Positions 8,875 through 16,884 of a stretch of 64,000 bases of DNA are shown here, piece after piece. The position numbers and the translations under genes are program-made. Position 1 is the stretch's first letter. Every line of letters begins with the position of its first letter. The stretch lies in NCBI GenBank assembly GCA_022827685.1, contig JAJEIH010000049.1, positions 81,206-145,205 on the forward strand, in the 5' to 3' direction. Source of the stretch: Alphaproteobacteria bacterium (lineage in GTDB: Bacteria; Pseudomonadota; Alphaproteobacteria; Bin95). The notes below the pieces were generated by a model that searched no databases, was not told the origin of the DNA, and saw nothing but the letters and a program-made list of their open reading frames with translations.

Positions 8875-8915
8875 CCGGTTGAACATCGGCCGGTATGCCC
8901 ATATGCTCAACCGGA
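8875..8915. promoter_or_regulatory. Inverted repeat CCGGTTGA...TCAACCGG at the arsR start
   Basis: CCGGTTGA (8875-8882) and TCAACCGG (8908-8915) form perfect 8-bp arms 25 bp apart, spanning the likely start codon of the ArsR-type gene. A third related half-site, GGTTGAGC, follows immediately. The arrangement fits autorepression by the encoded repressor; this is inference from position and symmetry. Confidence 0.4.
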
Positions 8916-9256
8916 TGGTTGAGCAAAACCTCGATCTCGTCTTCCATGCGCTCGGCGACCCCACCCGCCGCGCCATCCTCGACCGCCTGGCCGCGGGGGA
9001 GGCAACCGTCGGCCATCTTTCCCGGCCTTTCGACCTCTCGTTCGCCGCCGTGTCGAAACATCTCGGCGTGCTCGAACGCGCCGGCCTCGTGACACGCGAA
9101 GCGCGGGGGCGGGAACGGGTCTGCCGGCTCAACCCTGCCGCCCTAGACGATGCCCGCGCCTGGCTCGAATTCCACGAGCGCTTCTGGGCGGACCGCCTGG
9201 ACGCGCTGGAGGCGCTTGTCGGGACCGGCTCCCGCAACATGGACGAATCGCGATGA
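8903..9256 (+). CDS. ArsR-family winged-helix transcriptional regulator
   Basis: 117 residues from the ATG at 8903; ATG 8915 is an equally possible start and gives MVEQNLDLVFHALGDPTR. HALGDPTRRAILDRLAAGE and the recognition helix region FDLSFAAVSKHLGVLERAGLV are classic for ArsR proteins of the type paired with SRPBCC genes. No cysteine metal site is visible, so it is probably not a metal sensor. Its stop overlaps the next start (ATGA). It heads a coupled three-gene operon, and the inverted repeat at its own start suggests autoregulation. Confidence 0.88.
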   Translation: MLNRMVEQNLDLVFHALGDPTRRAILDRLAAGEATVGHLSRPFDLSFAAVSKHLGVLERAGLVTREARGRERVCRLNPAALDDARAWLEFHERFWADRLDALEALVGTGSRNMDESR

Positions 9257-9714
9257 CCGGACTCAAACCGGCGGCGGGCGCCGCCAAACGGAACATCTAT
9301 CTGACGCTCCGTCGCACGATCAACGCGCCGGTCGAGGCGGTCTATGCGGCGTGGACCGAGCCGGAAATGTTGCGCAGATGGCTGGCGCCGGGCGACGCCA
9401 CGGTCAAGCGTGCGGTCGCCGAGGTCGCGGTCGATGGAATGTTCCTGGTCGAGATGCAGGGAGCGGACGGGCGGCGCTGGCTCGTGCGCGGCGAGTATCG
9501 GGACGTCGTGCCCTGCCGCCGGCTGGTTTACACTTGGCGTTGGGAGGGCAGCGATGTCGAGACGCTTCTCACCGTCGAATTCGAGCCGGAGACGACCGGC
9601 AGGACGCGCCTGACCCTGACCCATTCCCGGTTTGCGGAGGACGAGGCCCGCGATCTGCATGTGAGAGGATGGACCGGATGCCTCGCGAAGCTGGAGGCAT
9701 TGTGGGCGGAATGA
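9253..9714 (+). CDS. SRPBCC (AHSA1-like) domain protein
   Basis: 153 residues. The AHSA1/START-like fold is recognisable from LRRTINAPVEAVYAAWTEPEMLRRWLAPG at the N-terminus, the central YRDVVPCRRLVYTWRWEGS and the C-terminal helix GWTGCLAKLEALWAE. Such proteins hold a hydrophobic cavity and are often encoded directly after an ArsR regulator; a ligand-binding or stress role is usual but rarely proved. It overlaps both neighbours by ATGA, so the operon is translationally coupled. Confidence 0.87.
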   Translation: MTGLKPAAGAAKRNIYLTLRRTINAPVEAVYAAWTEPEMLRRWLAPGDATVKRAVAEVAVDGMFLVEMQGADGRRWLVRGEYRDVVPCRRLVYTWRWEGSDVETLLTVEFEPETTGRTRLTLTHSRFAEDEARDLHVRGWTGCLAKLEALWAE

Positions 9715-10604
9715 GCGGAGGTGTGCCGACAGGCCGCCCGGACTGGGTTTCGGACGACCTCTATCCTTTCGAGAGCCGTTTCTTCGCCGCGCCTCCCGAC
9801 CACCGGATGCACTATATCGACGAGGGCGCGGGCGATCCCCTCGTCTTCGTGCATGGCAATCCGGCCTGGTCGTTCGAATTCCGTCATGTAATCCGGGAGC
9901 TTCGTTCGGAGTTCCGCTGCATCGCGCCCGACCATGTCGGCTTCGGCCTATCCTCACGCAGCGCCCGGCGCGAGGACCATCACCCGGAGAGTCACGCGCA
10001 CCGGTTCGCCGCCCTGCTTGACCATCTCGATCTTCGCGGCATCACGCTCTTCATGAATGACTGGGGCGGGCCGATCGGCCTCGACTTCGCGCGCCGGTAT
10101 CCGGAGCGGGTCCGCCGTCTCGTCATCGCCAATACCTGGTGCTGGCCGGTCGGCGGCGATTTCCATTTCAGGTCGTTCAGCTTCCTGATGTCGAGCCGGA
10201 TCGGCCAGTATCTGATCCGGCGCCGCAACATGTTCGTCAACAGGGTTATGCCGATGGCCGTCGGCGACCGGAGCATCCTGACGCCGGAGGTCATGGCGCA
10301 TTACCGCAATGCCCAGCCCTCGCCCGCCGCGCGTGCAGCCAATGCCGCACTGCCGGGCTACATCACCAGCGCGAGCGACTGGCTGTGCTCCATCTGGGAC
10401 GACCGCGCGGTCTTTGCGGACAAGCCGGCGCTTCTTCTCTGGGGCCTGAAGGACATTGCGTTCCGCAGGAAGGAACTGGAACGGTGGAGGTCGGCGCTGC
10501 CAAACCACGAGTTGCACGAGTTCGAGGATTGCGGTCACTTTCTGGCCGAAGAGGCGCCCGACCGGGTCATGTCCGCGCTTCGGGCTTTCATGAAGCGCCG
10601 GTAG
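9711..10604 (+). CDS. Alpha/beta hydrolase, haloalkane-dehalogenase-like
   Basis: 297 residues. The oxyanion motif HGNPAWSFEF (near residue 45) and the nucleophile elbow MNDWGGPIGL, with Asp followed by Trp, are those of haloalkane dehalogenases rather than serine esterases. The catalytic His lies in CGHFLAEEAPD, and LLWGLKDIAFR is the likely acid region. This suggests hydrolysis of a carbon-halogen bond or a closely related reaction, but many family members have lost that activity. It is the third gene of the coupled ArsR operon (ATGA overlap with the SRPBCC gene) and meets hemJ tail to tail with a 12-bp gap. Confidence 0.83.
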   Translation: MSGGVPTGRPDWVSDDLYPFESRFFAAPPDHRMHYIDEGAGDPLVFVHGNPAWSFEFRHVIRELRSEFRCIAPDHVGFGLSSRSARREDHHPESHAHRFAALLDHLDLRGITLFMNDWGGPIGLDFARRYPERVRRLVIANTWCWPVGGDFHFRSFSFLMSSRIGQYLIRRRNMFVNRVMPMAVGDRSILTPEVMAHYRNAQPSPAARAANAALPGYITSASDWLCSIWDDRAVFADKPALLLWGLKDIAFRRKELERWRSALPNHELHEFEDCGHFLAEEAPDRVMSALRAFMKRR

Positions 10605-10616
10605 GAACGCCGGGGC

Positions 10617-11063
10617 TCAGAACGGCTTGACGACGACCAGCACGACGACGGCCAGGGTCAGCAGCGCCGGGGCTTCGTTGGCGAGGCGGCAGCGCCGCGC
10701 GGAAAGGCTCCTGCCGTCTTCGTCGAGATGCTTGCGCCAGCGCGCGAAGAGGTGGTGCAGCCAGGCCATGACGGCGACGGCGGCGAGCTTGCCCCAGAGC
10801 CAGCCGGAGCCCCAGTCCATGTTCGGCGAGACCCAGAGCAGGAGCCCGCCGAACAGGAAGGCCGCGACCATCGCCGGATTGATGATGACCCTGAGCAGAC
10901 GCCGTTCCATCTGCTTGAAGCGCTCGCTGTCCGCCGCGCCCGGCTCGGTCTCCAGATGGTAGATGAAGAGGCGCGGCAGATAGAGCATTCCGGCCATCCA
11001 GAAGACAACGGCCGCGATATGCAGCGCCTTGATCCAGGGATAGAGGGCGAAGAGCCAGTCCAT
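10617..11063 (-). CDS. hemJ: Protoporphyrinogen IX oxidase HemJ
   Basis: 148 residues with four predicted membrane helices. WIKALHIAAVVFWMAGMLYLPRLFIYH at the start and INPAMVAAFLFGG in the middle are HemJ signatures. HemJ oxidises protoporphyrinogen IX to protoporphyrin IX in the inner membrane, the penultimate step before ferrochelatase. Its ATG lies exactly at the end of hemH (one shared base), so it is the last gene of the hemE-hemH-hemJ operon. Confidence 0.9.
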   Translation of the reverse strand: MDWLFALYPWIKALHIAAVVFWMAGMLYLPRLFIYHLETEPGAADSERFKQMERRLLRVIINPAMVAAFLFGGLLLWVSPNMDWGSGWLWGKLAAVAVMAWLHHLFARWRKHLDEDGRSLSARRCRLANEAPALLTLAVVVLVVVKPF

Positions 11064-12076
11064 CAGGCGGCGACCGGGCAGCCGGTGCAGGAGGCCGGGC
11101 AAAGCCGCTTTCGCGGCCGGCGGTCGAGCACCAGCTCCGCCAGGCCCTCGATATAGGAGGGCGCCGCACCCGGTGTCGCCACACGCTCCCAGGCCGCGGC
11201 GCCGGCCCGCTCCGCCACGGCCCGGTATTCGATGTCGAGTTCCACCAGTGTCTCGGAATGTTCGGAGACGAACGCGATCGGCGCCAGCACCAGCGCCAGA
11301 CCCTCGCTTGCGCCCGCCTCGACCTCTGCTTCCGTATCGGGCTCGAGCCATTTTTCCGGCGTGGCCCGGCTTTGCCAGGTCACACGCCAGTCGATGTCGT
11401 CGAGTTCGCCCAGCCTTGTCTCGGCCGCAGCGCGGAGTGCTTCGGCCGTGCGCGCGACCTGCCACGCATAGGGGTCTCCCTTCGCAATCACCCGCTCCGG
11501 CAGGCCGTGCGCGGTGAACAGCACGCGGACAGGGCCCGCGGCGCGCGCCCGCCGGACAGCCTCGGCAAGCGGTTCCGCCCAGGCTTCGACCAGTCCCTCC
11601 AGCAGCGGATGGCAGCACAACACCCGCAGTCCTGCATCCGCGCCCGCCAATTTCCGCCATTCGGCGAGCGACGAGCCCGAAGTGGTGGTCGAGAACTGCG
11701 GATAGAGCGGCAGGGCCACGATTTCGTCCGGACGGTAGTCGCGGACCGCCGGAAGCGCCGCCGCCGCGCGCGGATGCCAGTAGCGCATCGCAATGAAGCA
11801 GCGCGCCTCCTGCCCCCGCGCCGCCAGTGCGGCTTCGAGCGCCCGAGCCTGCACCTTGGTCTGCGCCAGTAGCGGCGAGGCCCCGCCCAGCTGTTCATAG
11901 GCCGCACGCGCCGGGGCTTCCCGCCGGCCGGCGATGTAGCGCGACAGGAAAAATCGGACGGGAGCCGGGACCGTCAGGATGGCGGGGTCGGAAAACAGGT
12001 TGCGCAGGAAGGGTCTGACGGCTTCCGGGCTGTCCGGCCCGCCCAGATTGAAGAGGATGACGGCCAGCCGGCTCAC
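11063..12076 (-). CDS. hemH: Ferrochelatase
   Basis: 337 residues from a GTG preceded by GGAGGTGCC. The GTG overlaps the hemE stop in a GTGA. The N-terminal LAVILFNLGGPDSPEAVRPFL, the central YPQFSTTTSGS, FTAHGLPERV with the catalytic His, and PIAFVSEHSETLVELD with the conserved His/Glu are all present. It inserts Fe(II) into protoporphyrin IX. The C-terminus ends RLCPASCTGCPVAA, three closely spaced cysteines like those binding a [2Fe-2S] cluster in some bacterial ferrochelatases such as that of Caulobacter. Whether a fourth ligand is available here is uncertain. Confidence 0.93.
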   Translation of the reverse strand: MSRLAVILFNLGGPDSPEAVRPFLRNLFSDPAILTVPAPVRFFLSRYIAGRREAPARAAYEQLGGASPLLAQTKVQARALEAALAARGQEARCFIAMRYWHPRAAAALPAVRDYRPDEIVALPLYPQFSTTTSGSSLAEWRKLAGADAGLRVLCCHPLLEGLVEAWAEPLAEAVRRARAAGPVRVLFTAHGLPERVIAKGDPYAWQVARTAEALRAAAETRLGELDDIDWRVTWQSRATPEKWLEPDTEAEVEAGASEGLALVLAPIAFVSEHSETLVELDIEYRAVAERAGAAAWERVATPGAAPSYIEGLAELVLDRRPRKRLCPASCTGCPVAA

Positions 12077-13077
12077 GGCACCTCCTGTACGAGCCGTCGC
12101 AGGGCGGTGACATGCTCGGGCGGCGTGACCGGCAGCACCCCGTGGCCGAGATTGAAGATATGCGGGCCCCGGCAAAGTGCGGAAAGGATCTCCCGGGCTG
12201 CCTGTTCCATCGTATCGCCGCCGATAACCAGAAGCATGGGATCGAGATTGCCCTGAACGGCCGCGTCAGCCTGAATGGCTTGCGCTGCCCAAGCCGGGTC
12301 CATGCTCGTATCGAGGCCAACGCAATCTCCGACTTCAGCGAACTCGGCGGCAAGCACGCCGGCACCGCGCGGAAAGAGAATCAGCGGCACGGAGGGATAG
12401 CGATCCTTCAACGCCGCCGCGATCCGCCGCGCCGGCTCCAGGCACCAGCGTCTCATGGCTGTAGGCGGCAACAGGCCCGCCCAGCTGTCGAACAGCTGCA
12501 GCGCCTCTGCCCCGGCCGCTGCCTGCGCCGCCAAATGATCGACCGTGGCGTCCACAAGACGGTCGATCAGCGCTGCGAAACCCTCAGGATCGCCAAATGC
12601 CATCTGCCGGACCTTGAGCCAGTCGCGGCTGGAGCCTCCTTCGACCATATAGGCCGCTACCGTCCAAGGCGCGCCCGCAAAGCCGATCAGCGCCGTTTCG
12701 CCGGGCAGGCCCGCGCGTGTCAGGCTGACCGCTTCGTAAACAGCATCCAGCCGGTCTCCCACGGGGCGCAGTGCGGCAGGATCGAAGGGTCCGAGGACAG
12801 GCCCCTTTCCTTCAACGAAACGAACCTCCTGGCCCATGGCGTGCGGGATCGTCAGGATGTCCGAGAACAGGATCGCGGCATCGGTATCGAAGCGGCGCAC
12901 CGGCTGCAGCGTGATCTCCGCCGCGAGCGCCGGGGTGAAGCAGAGGTCGAGAAAGCTGTCCGCCGAGGCGCGCAGCTTGCGGTATTCCGGCAGGTAGCGG
13001 CCGGCCTGACGCATCAGCCAGAACGGCGCCGGGCGCACAACCTCGCCTGCAAGGGCTCTCAGGAGGGGTTTGACCAT
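12073..13077 (-). CDS. hemE: Uroporphyrinogen decarboxylase
   Basis: 334 residues, normal for the family. PFWLMRQAGRYLPEYRKLR (near residue 15) is the hallmark N-terminal motif, followed by FSDILTIPHAMGQEVRF, GFAGAPWTVAAYM and the C-terminal GPHIFNLGHGVLPVTPPEHV. It decarboxylates uroporphyrinogen III to coproporphyrinogen III. The ATG at 13077 is the first before the conserved core; a longer in-frame start (13167) would run into the putative origin. It is the first gene of the leftward haem operon. In Caulobacter and Rickettsia this gene borders the chromosomal origin. Confidence 0.95.
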   Translation of the reverse strand: MVKPLLRALAGEVVRPAPFWLMRQAGRYLPEYRKLRASADSFLDLCFTPALAAEITLQPVRRFDTDAAILFSDILTIPHAMGQEVRFVEGKGPVLGPFDPAALRPVGDRLDAVYEAVSLTRAGLPGETALIGFAGAPWTVAAYMVEGGSSRDWLKVRQMAFGDPEGFAALIDRLVDATVDHLAAQAAAGAEALQLFDSWAGLLPPTAMRRWCLEPARRIAAALKDRYPSVPLILFPRGAGVLAAEFAEVGDCVGLDTSMDPAWAAQAIQADAAVQGNLDPMLLVIGGDTMEQAAREILSALCRGPHIFNLGHGVLPVTPPEHVTALRRLVQEVP

Positions 13078-13343
13078 GCCGGCCGGTCGCACTTCCTTAA
13101 CCGGATAGAAGAGGTTCTGAATTCTTGTTTTTTCTATATAGCCGCTCCCGGCTGTGGAAACAGGCATTATCCCCCACCGGCCGTTCGGGAAAGCTGCGCC
13201 GGGATGCGCCTGCTCCTGTTATCCACGGGATTGAAGTTGTTCCTTTCCGGCTGGGGAAGGTTTTGGGGCGCGGCGGGAGAGTCGGGTGTGTTATCAGTGG
13301 CCTCCGGTTCTGCACCGCTTTTCCCCGGAGGTTGCGTGGATAA
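13078..13343. other. oriC: Predicted chromosomal replication origin (oriC) between hemE and ppsR
   Basis: A non-coding gap between two divergent genes that also flank the origin in Caulobacter and Rickettsia. It holds TTATCCACG at 13219-13227 on the plus strand and the same 9-mer on the minus strand at 13335-13343, overlapping the ppsR start. Each differs from the DnaA box TTATCCACA only at the last base. Weaker 7-of-9 matches are TTATCCCCC (13167-13175) and TGTGGAAAC (13153-13161, reverse). An AT-rich stretch, 13115-13140, could be the unwinding element. One GANTC site (13279-13283), the CcrM methylation target in this class, is present. Gene orientation diverges from this point. Confidence 0.75.
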
Positions 13344-14166
13344 TCCGGTCGTTCACCTGCATCTGGTCTCCGATGCGACCGGAGAGACCGTACGCACACT
13401 CGGCCGGGCCTGCGTCAGCCAGTTCGACGGCATAGCGGTCCGGGAGCATTTCTGGGTCCTCATCCGCAATACGGACCAGTTGCTGGGAGTGATCGAAGGC
13501 ATTCGCGCCACCCCGGGCGTGGTGCTTGCGACGGTCGTCAACGATAAGCTACGCCACCTGCTCGAAGTCGCCTGCCGGGAGGCCGGCGCGCCTTTCGTCT
13601 CGCTGCTTGACGAGCCGGTGACGGCCATCAGCGAATGGGCCGGCCGGCGGGCCCATCACCGTCCCGGCCGGCGCCAGAGGCTCGATGACAGATATTTCGA
13701 CCGCATCGACGCCATGCAGTTCACCATGGTGCATGATGACGGCCAGATGAGCGACGACCTGGACGAAGCGGATGTCGTCGTGATCGGCGTTTCCCGCAGT
13801 TCCAAGACGCCGACCTGCATCTACCTCGCCAATCTTGGCTACAAGGCGGCGAATGTGCCCTTCGTGCCGGAAGTGCCGCTTCCGGAACAGGTGATGCAAT
13901 TGACACGCCCGCTGGTGGTAGGCCTCACGGTCGACCCGGGCCGGCTGGTGCAGGTGCGGCGCAACCGCTTGCGCACATTGCACGAGCAGCGCGAGACCAA
14001 CTATGTGGACCTTGACCGGGTGCGGACCGAAGTCGCCGCCTCGCGCCGCCTCTTCTCCGAAAAGGGCTGGCCGTCCATCGATGTCACCCGGCGGTCCATC
14101 GAGGAAACGGCGGCCGGCATCATCCGCCTGCTGGAAGAGCGCACCCATGGCAGCGCGGCCGGGTGA
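13336..14166 (+). CDS. ppsR: Pyruvate,phosphate dikinase / PEP synthase regulatory protein (DUF299)
   Basis: 276 residues starting at a GTG four bases after CGGAGG. HLHLVSDATGETVRTLGRA at the N-terminus and the P-loop-like VIGVSRSSKTPTCIYLANLGYKAANVP near residue 150 identify the bifunctional kinase/phosphorylase that phosphorylates and dephosphorylates PPDK or PEP synthase. It is the RP001 homologue that borders the origin in other alphaproteobacteria, and it begins the rightward ppsR-maf-aroE-coaE-dnaQ run. Its 3' end overlaps maf by 20 bp. A DnaA-box-like sequence overlaps its first codons. Confidence 0.93.
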   Translation: MDNPVVHLHLVSDATGETVRTLGRACVSQFDGIAVREHFWVLIRNTDQLLGVIEGIRATPGVVLATVVNDKLRHLLEVACREAGAPFVSLLDEPVTAISEWAGRRAHHRPGRRQRLDDRYFDRIDAMQFTMVHDDGQMSDDLDEADVVVIGVSRSSKTPTCIYLANLGYKAANVPFVPEVPLPEQVMQLTRPLVVGLTVDPGRLVQVRRNRLRTLHEQRETNYVDLDRVRTEVAASRRLFSEKGWPSIDVTRRSIEETAAGIIRLLEERTHGSAAG

Positions 14167-14758
14167 ACCGCCGATCCTGGCCTCGGCCAGTGCGGTGCGG
14201 GCCCGCCTGCTCGCCTCCGCCGGAGTTCCGGTCGAGCAGATCGCCTCCGGCGTTGACGAAGACCGGGTTAAGGCGGCGTTCGACAAGCTCGATCACGATT
14301 CCCTTGCGCTGGCTCTTGCGGAAGCCAAGGCGGCGGCCGTCGCGGCGGCGCATCCCGGCCGGCTGGTGCTCGGCGCGGACCAATTGCTCGTCATGGGCGA
14401 CCAGCGTTTCGACAAGCCGCGGGATCTGGCCGACGCGGCCGCCCATCTCGCAGCCTTCTCGGGGCGCGAGCACGAACTGGTGACGGCCGCCGTGGCGCTC
14501 AGGGACGGGGTCGTTCTCTGGAAACGGACGGAACGCGCCCGGCTCGCCGTGCGGTCTCTGACCCCGGCGACCATCGACGCCTATCTGGCGGTCGTCGGGC
14601 CGGGGGCGCTCGCGTCGGTCGGCGCCTATCAATTGGAGGGGCCGGGGGCGCAGTTGTTCGAGCGCGTTGAGGGAGATTTCTTCACCGTGCTGGGGCTGCC
14701 GCTGCTGCCGTTGCTGGAATTCCTGCGCGGTGAGGGAGTGCCGGCATGGGCATGCTGA
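14147..14758 (+). CDS. maf: Maf-family nucleotide pyrophosphatase
   Basis: 203 residues. ILASASAVRARLLASAGVPVE is the Maf N-terminal loop, in a variant form (the usual motif has Ser-x-Arg-Arg). LVLGADQLLV and the later GAYQLEGPGAQLFERVEGDFFTV are conserved. Maf proteins hydrolyse non-canonical or modified NTPs to monophosphates. The start ATG lies inside the end of ppsR, and the 3' end overlaps aroE by 13 bp, typical of this origin-proximal operon. Confidence 0.9.
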   Translation: MAARPGEPPILASASAVRARLLASAGVPVEQIASGVDEDRVKAAFDKLDHDSLALALAEAKAAAVAAAHPGRLVLGADQLLVMGDQRFDKPRDLADAAAHLAAFSGREHELVTAAVALRDGVVLWKRTERARLAVRSLTPATIDAYLAVVGPGALASVGAYQLEGPGAQLFERVEGDFFTVLGLPLLPLLEFLRGEGVPAWAC

Positions 14759-15585
14759 CCGGGGCGGCGAAGGTGGCCGGCATCATGGGCTGGCCGGTCT
14801 CGCATTCGCGTTCGCCGGCGATTCACGGCCACTGGCTCGCGCGCTATGGCATAGACGGCGCCTATATCCCCTATTCCGTGCGGCCCGAAGACGGCTACGA
14901 CGCCATCCGCATGCTGCCGCGGCTGGGCTTCTCCGGCACCAATGTCACCCTGCCGCACAAGGAAACCGCGCTCCGGGCGGTGGACGAGGCGGACCCGGTC
15001 GCCCGGCGGATCGGCGCGGTCAACACGGTCGTGGCGCGCGGGGACGGCTCGCTGCATGGCAGCAACACGGACGCCTATGGCTTCCTGGAGCATCTGCGCG
15101 CATCCGCGCCGGACTGGCGGCCGGGCGTGGCGGTGGTGCTGGGCGCGGGCGGCTCGGCGCGCGCGGTGGCGGCGGCGCTGGTCGATGCAGGCGCGCCGGA
15201 AGTGCGGCTCGCCAATCGCACGGCGGCGCGGGCCGAAACGGTCGTGGAGGAGATCGGCGGGCCGCTGACAGCGGTCGCCTGGGAGGAGCGGGATGCGGCG
15301 CTCGACGGCGCGGGCCTTCTCGTCAACACCACAAGCCTCGGCATGACCGGCAGCCCGCCGCTGGAGATTTCCCTCGACGCGTTGCCGGAAGGCGCGGTCG
15401 TGAATGACATCGTCTATGTGCCGCTCGAGACGCCGCTGCTCGCCGCCGCGCGCCGGCGCCGCCTCGCCGCGGTGGACGGGCTCGGCATGCTGCTGCACCA
15501 GGCCCGGCCCGGTTTCGCGGCGTGGTTCGGCACCGACCCGGAAGTGGACGACGCGCTCCGCGAAAGCGTGCTGGCCGGGCTGTGA
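14746..15585 (+). CDS. aroE: Shikimate dehydrogenase
   Basis: 279 residues. GWPVSHSRSPAIHGHWL binds shikimate; TNVTLPHKE carries the catalytic lysine (near residue 70). GAVNTVV, VVLGAGGSARAVAAAL (NADP-binding glycine-rich loop) and DIVYVPLETPLLAAA complete the family pattern. It reduces 3-dehydroshikimate to shikimate in aromatic amino-acid synthesis. It overlaps maf at its start and coaE (GTGA) at its stop. Confidence 0.95.
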   Translation: MGMLTGAAKVAGIMGWPVSHSRSPAIHGHWLARYGIDGAYIPYSVRPEDGYDAIRMLPRLGFSGTNVTLPHKETALRAVDEADPVARRIGAVNTVVARGDGSLHGSNTDAYGFLEHLRASAPDWRPGVAVVLGAGGSARAVAAALVDAGAPEVRLANRTAARAETVVEEIGGPLTAVAWEERDAALDGAGLLVNTTSLGMTGSPPLEISLDALPEGAVVNDIVYVPLETPLLAAARRRRLAAVDGLGMLLHQARPGFAAWFGTDPEVDDALRESVLAGL

Positions 15586-16211
15586 GGCGCCGGCGCACCC
15601 TGCCCCGCGTGATCGGCCTCACCGGCTCCATCGGCATGGGCAAGAGCACTGCCGCCGCCATGTTGCGCGAGGCCGGGCTGCCCGTGTTCGATGCCGATGC
15701 CGCGGTGCATCGCATGATGGCGGCCGGCGGGGCGGCCGTGGCGCCCATCGAAGCAGCCTTTCCGGGCGCGGTCAGCGATGGCGCGGTCAACCGGCGCGCG
15801 CTCGGAGACGTCGTGTTCGCGGACGCGGACGCGCTCCGGCGGCTGGAGCGCATCGTGCATCCTTTGGTCGGGCGGGCCGAACGCGCCTTCCTGCGCCGGG
15901 CCGCACGCGAGCGCCGGCGGGCGGTGGTGCGCGATGTGCCGCTGCTGTTCGAGACGGGCGGCGAGAAGCGCTGCGACTGGACCGTTGTGGTCTCGGCCCC
16001 GGCGCACATACAGGCCGCCCGCGTACTGGCCCGCCCCGGCGTCACAAGGGAGCTGCTCGACTCCGTGCGGGCGAAACAGATGGCGGATGCGGAAAAGCGC
16101 AAGCGCGCCGATACCGTGGTGCCGACCGGCGCCGGCCGGCGGCTGACCCGCGACCGGCTGAGGGCCATGCTGCGCCGGCGGCGCCACAAGGGAGTAAAAC
16201 GGGATGCGTGA
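15582..16211 (+). CDS. coaE: Dephospho-CoA kinase
   Basis: 209 residues from the GTG that overlaps the aroE stop (GTGA); a second in-frame GTG at 15609 would give 200 residues beginning directly at the P-loop, and the choice is open. VIGLTGSIGMGKSTAA is the Walker A loop, FDADAAVHRMM the substrate region and DVPLLFETGGEKRCDWTVVV the lid/Walker B region. It phosphorylates dephospho-CoA in the last step of CoA synthesis. The 3' end overlaps dnaQ by 8 bp. Confidence 0.92.
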   Translation: MRRRRTLPRVIGLTGSIGMGKSTAAAMLREAGLPVFDADAAVHRMMAAGGAAVAPIEAAFPGAVSDGAVNRRALGDVVFADADALRRLERIVHPLVGRAERAFLRRAARERRRAVVRDVPLLFETGGEKRCDWTVVVSAPAHIQAARVLARPGVTRELLDSVRAKQMADAEKRKRADTVVPTGAGRRLTRDRLRAMLRRRRHKGVKRDA

Positions 16212-16884
16212 GATCGTCCTCGACACCGAGACGACCGGGCTTGACCCGTCGGACGGGCACCGCGTCGTGGAAATCGGCGCGCTGGAGCTCGTGAACCGCG
16301 TTCCGACGGGCTCGCACTGGCACAGCTACATCAATCCCGAGCGCGACATGCCGGAGGAAGCCTACCGCATCCATGAGCTGTCGGAAGAGTTCCTCCGGGA
16401 CAAGCCGCGTTTCGCCGAGGTCGCGGACGGCTTCCTGGAATATGTCGGCGATGCGCCGCTGGTGATCCACAACGCGCCCTTCGACGCCGGCTTCCTCAAT
16501 GCCGAATTCGCCCGGCTCGACCTGCCGCCGCTCGCCGGAGAGCGGCTGGTCGATACGCTGCAGATAGCCCGCAGCCGCTTCCAGGGTGCGCCGAACAGTC
16601 TGGATGCGCTCTGCAAGCGGTTCGAGATCGACCTCTCGGTCCGCGCTCTGCACGGCGCGCTGGTGGACTGCCGCCTGCTGGCGGAGGTTTATCTGCACCT
16701 GACCGGCGGCCGCCAGCCGGACCTGGCCTTCCAGGCCGGCGCCGGCGGCAATGCCAAAACCGTGGGGAAGACGCAGGCGAGCAGCCCCTTCCGGCCGCCC
16801 CGGCCGCATGCGCCGACGGCGGAGGAGCTTGCCGCCCACAAGGCGTTCGTCGCCGGCCTGAAAGACCCGGTCTGGCTGGAGTGA
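16204..16884 (+). CDS. dnaQ: DNA polymerase III epsilon subunit (3'-5' exonuclease)
   Basis: 226 residues. Exo I motif REIVLDTETTGLDP, Exo II VIHNAPFDAGFLNAEF and Exo III HGALVDCRLLAEVY hold the catalytic Asp, Glu and His of DnaQ proofreading exonucleases. The C-terminal tail after residue 180, likely to contact the alpha subunit, is Pro/Ala-rich and ends FVAGLKDPVWLE. It is the last gene of the conserved ppsR-maf-aroE-coaE-dnaQ block. Confidence 0.95.
   Translation: MREIVLDTETTGLDPSDGHRVVEIGALELVNRVPTGSHWHSYINPERDMPEEAYRIHELSEEFLRDKPRFAEVADGFLEYVGDAPLVIHNAPFDAGFLNAEFARLDLPPLAGERLVDTLQIARSRFQGAPNSLDALCKRFEIDLSVRALHGALVDCRLLAEVYLHLTGGRQPDLAFQAGAGGNAKTVGKTQASSPFRPPRPHAPTAEELAAHKAFVAGLKDPVWLE

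Noticed and set aside
13118..13140. AT-rich run as a promoter for hemE rather than an origin element
   Set aside because: Not excluded: it may do both. The gene context and the two TTATCCACG sites favour an origin element, so it was included there and not listed as a separate promoter.
13291..13299. TTATCAGTG as a further DnaA box
   Set aside because: Only the first five bases match the consensus; too weak to count.
12112..13335. Long plus-strand open frame running into ppsR
   Set aside because: It is the antisense of hemE and crosses the putative origin; protein-like motifs appear only after the GTG at 13336.
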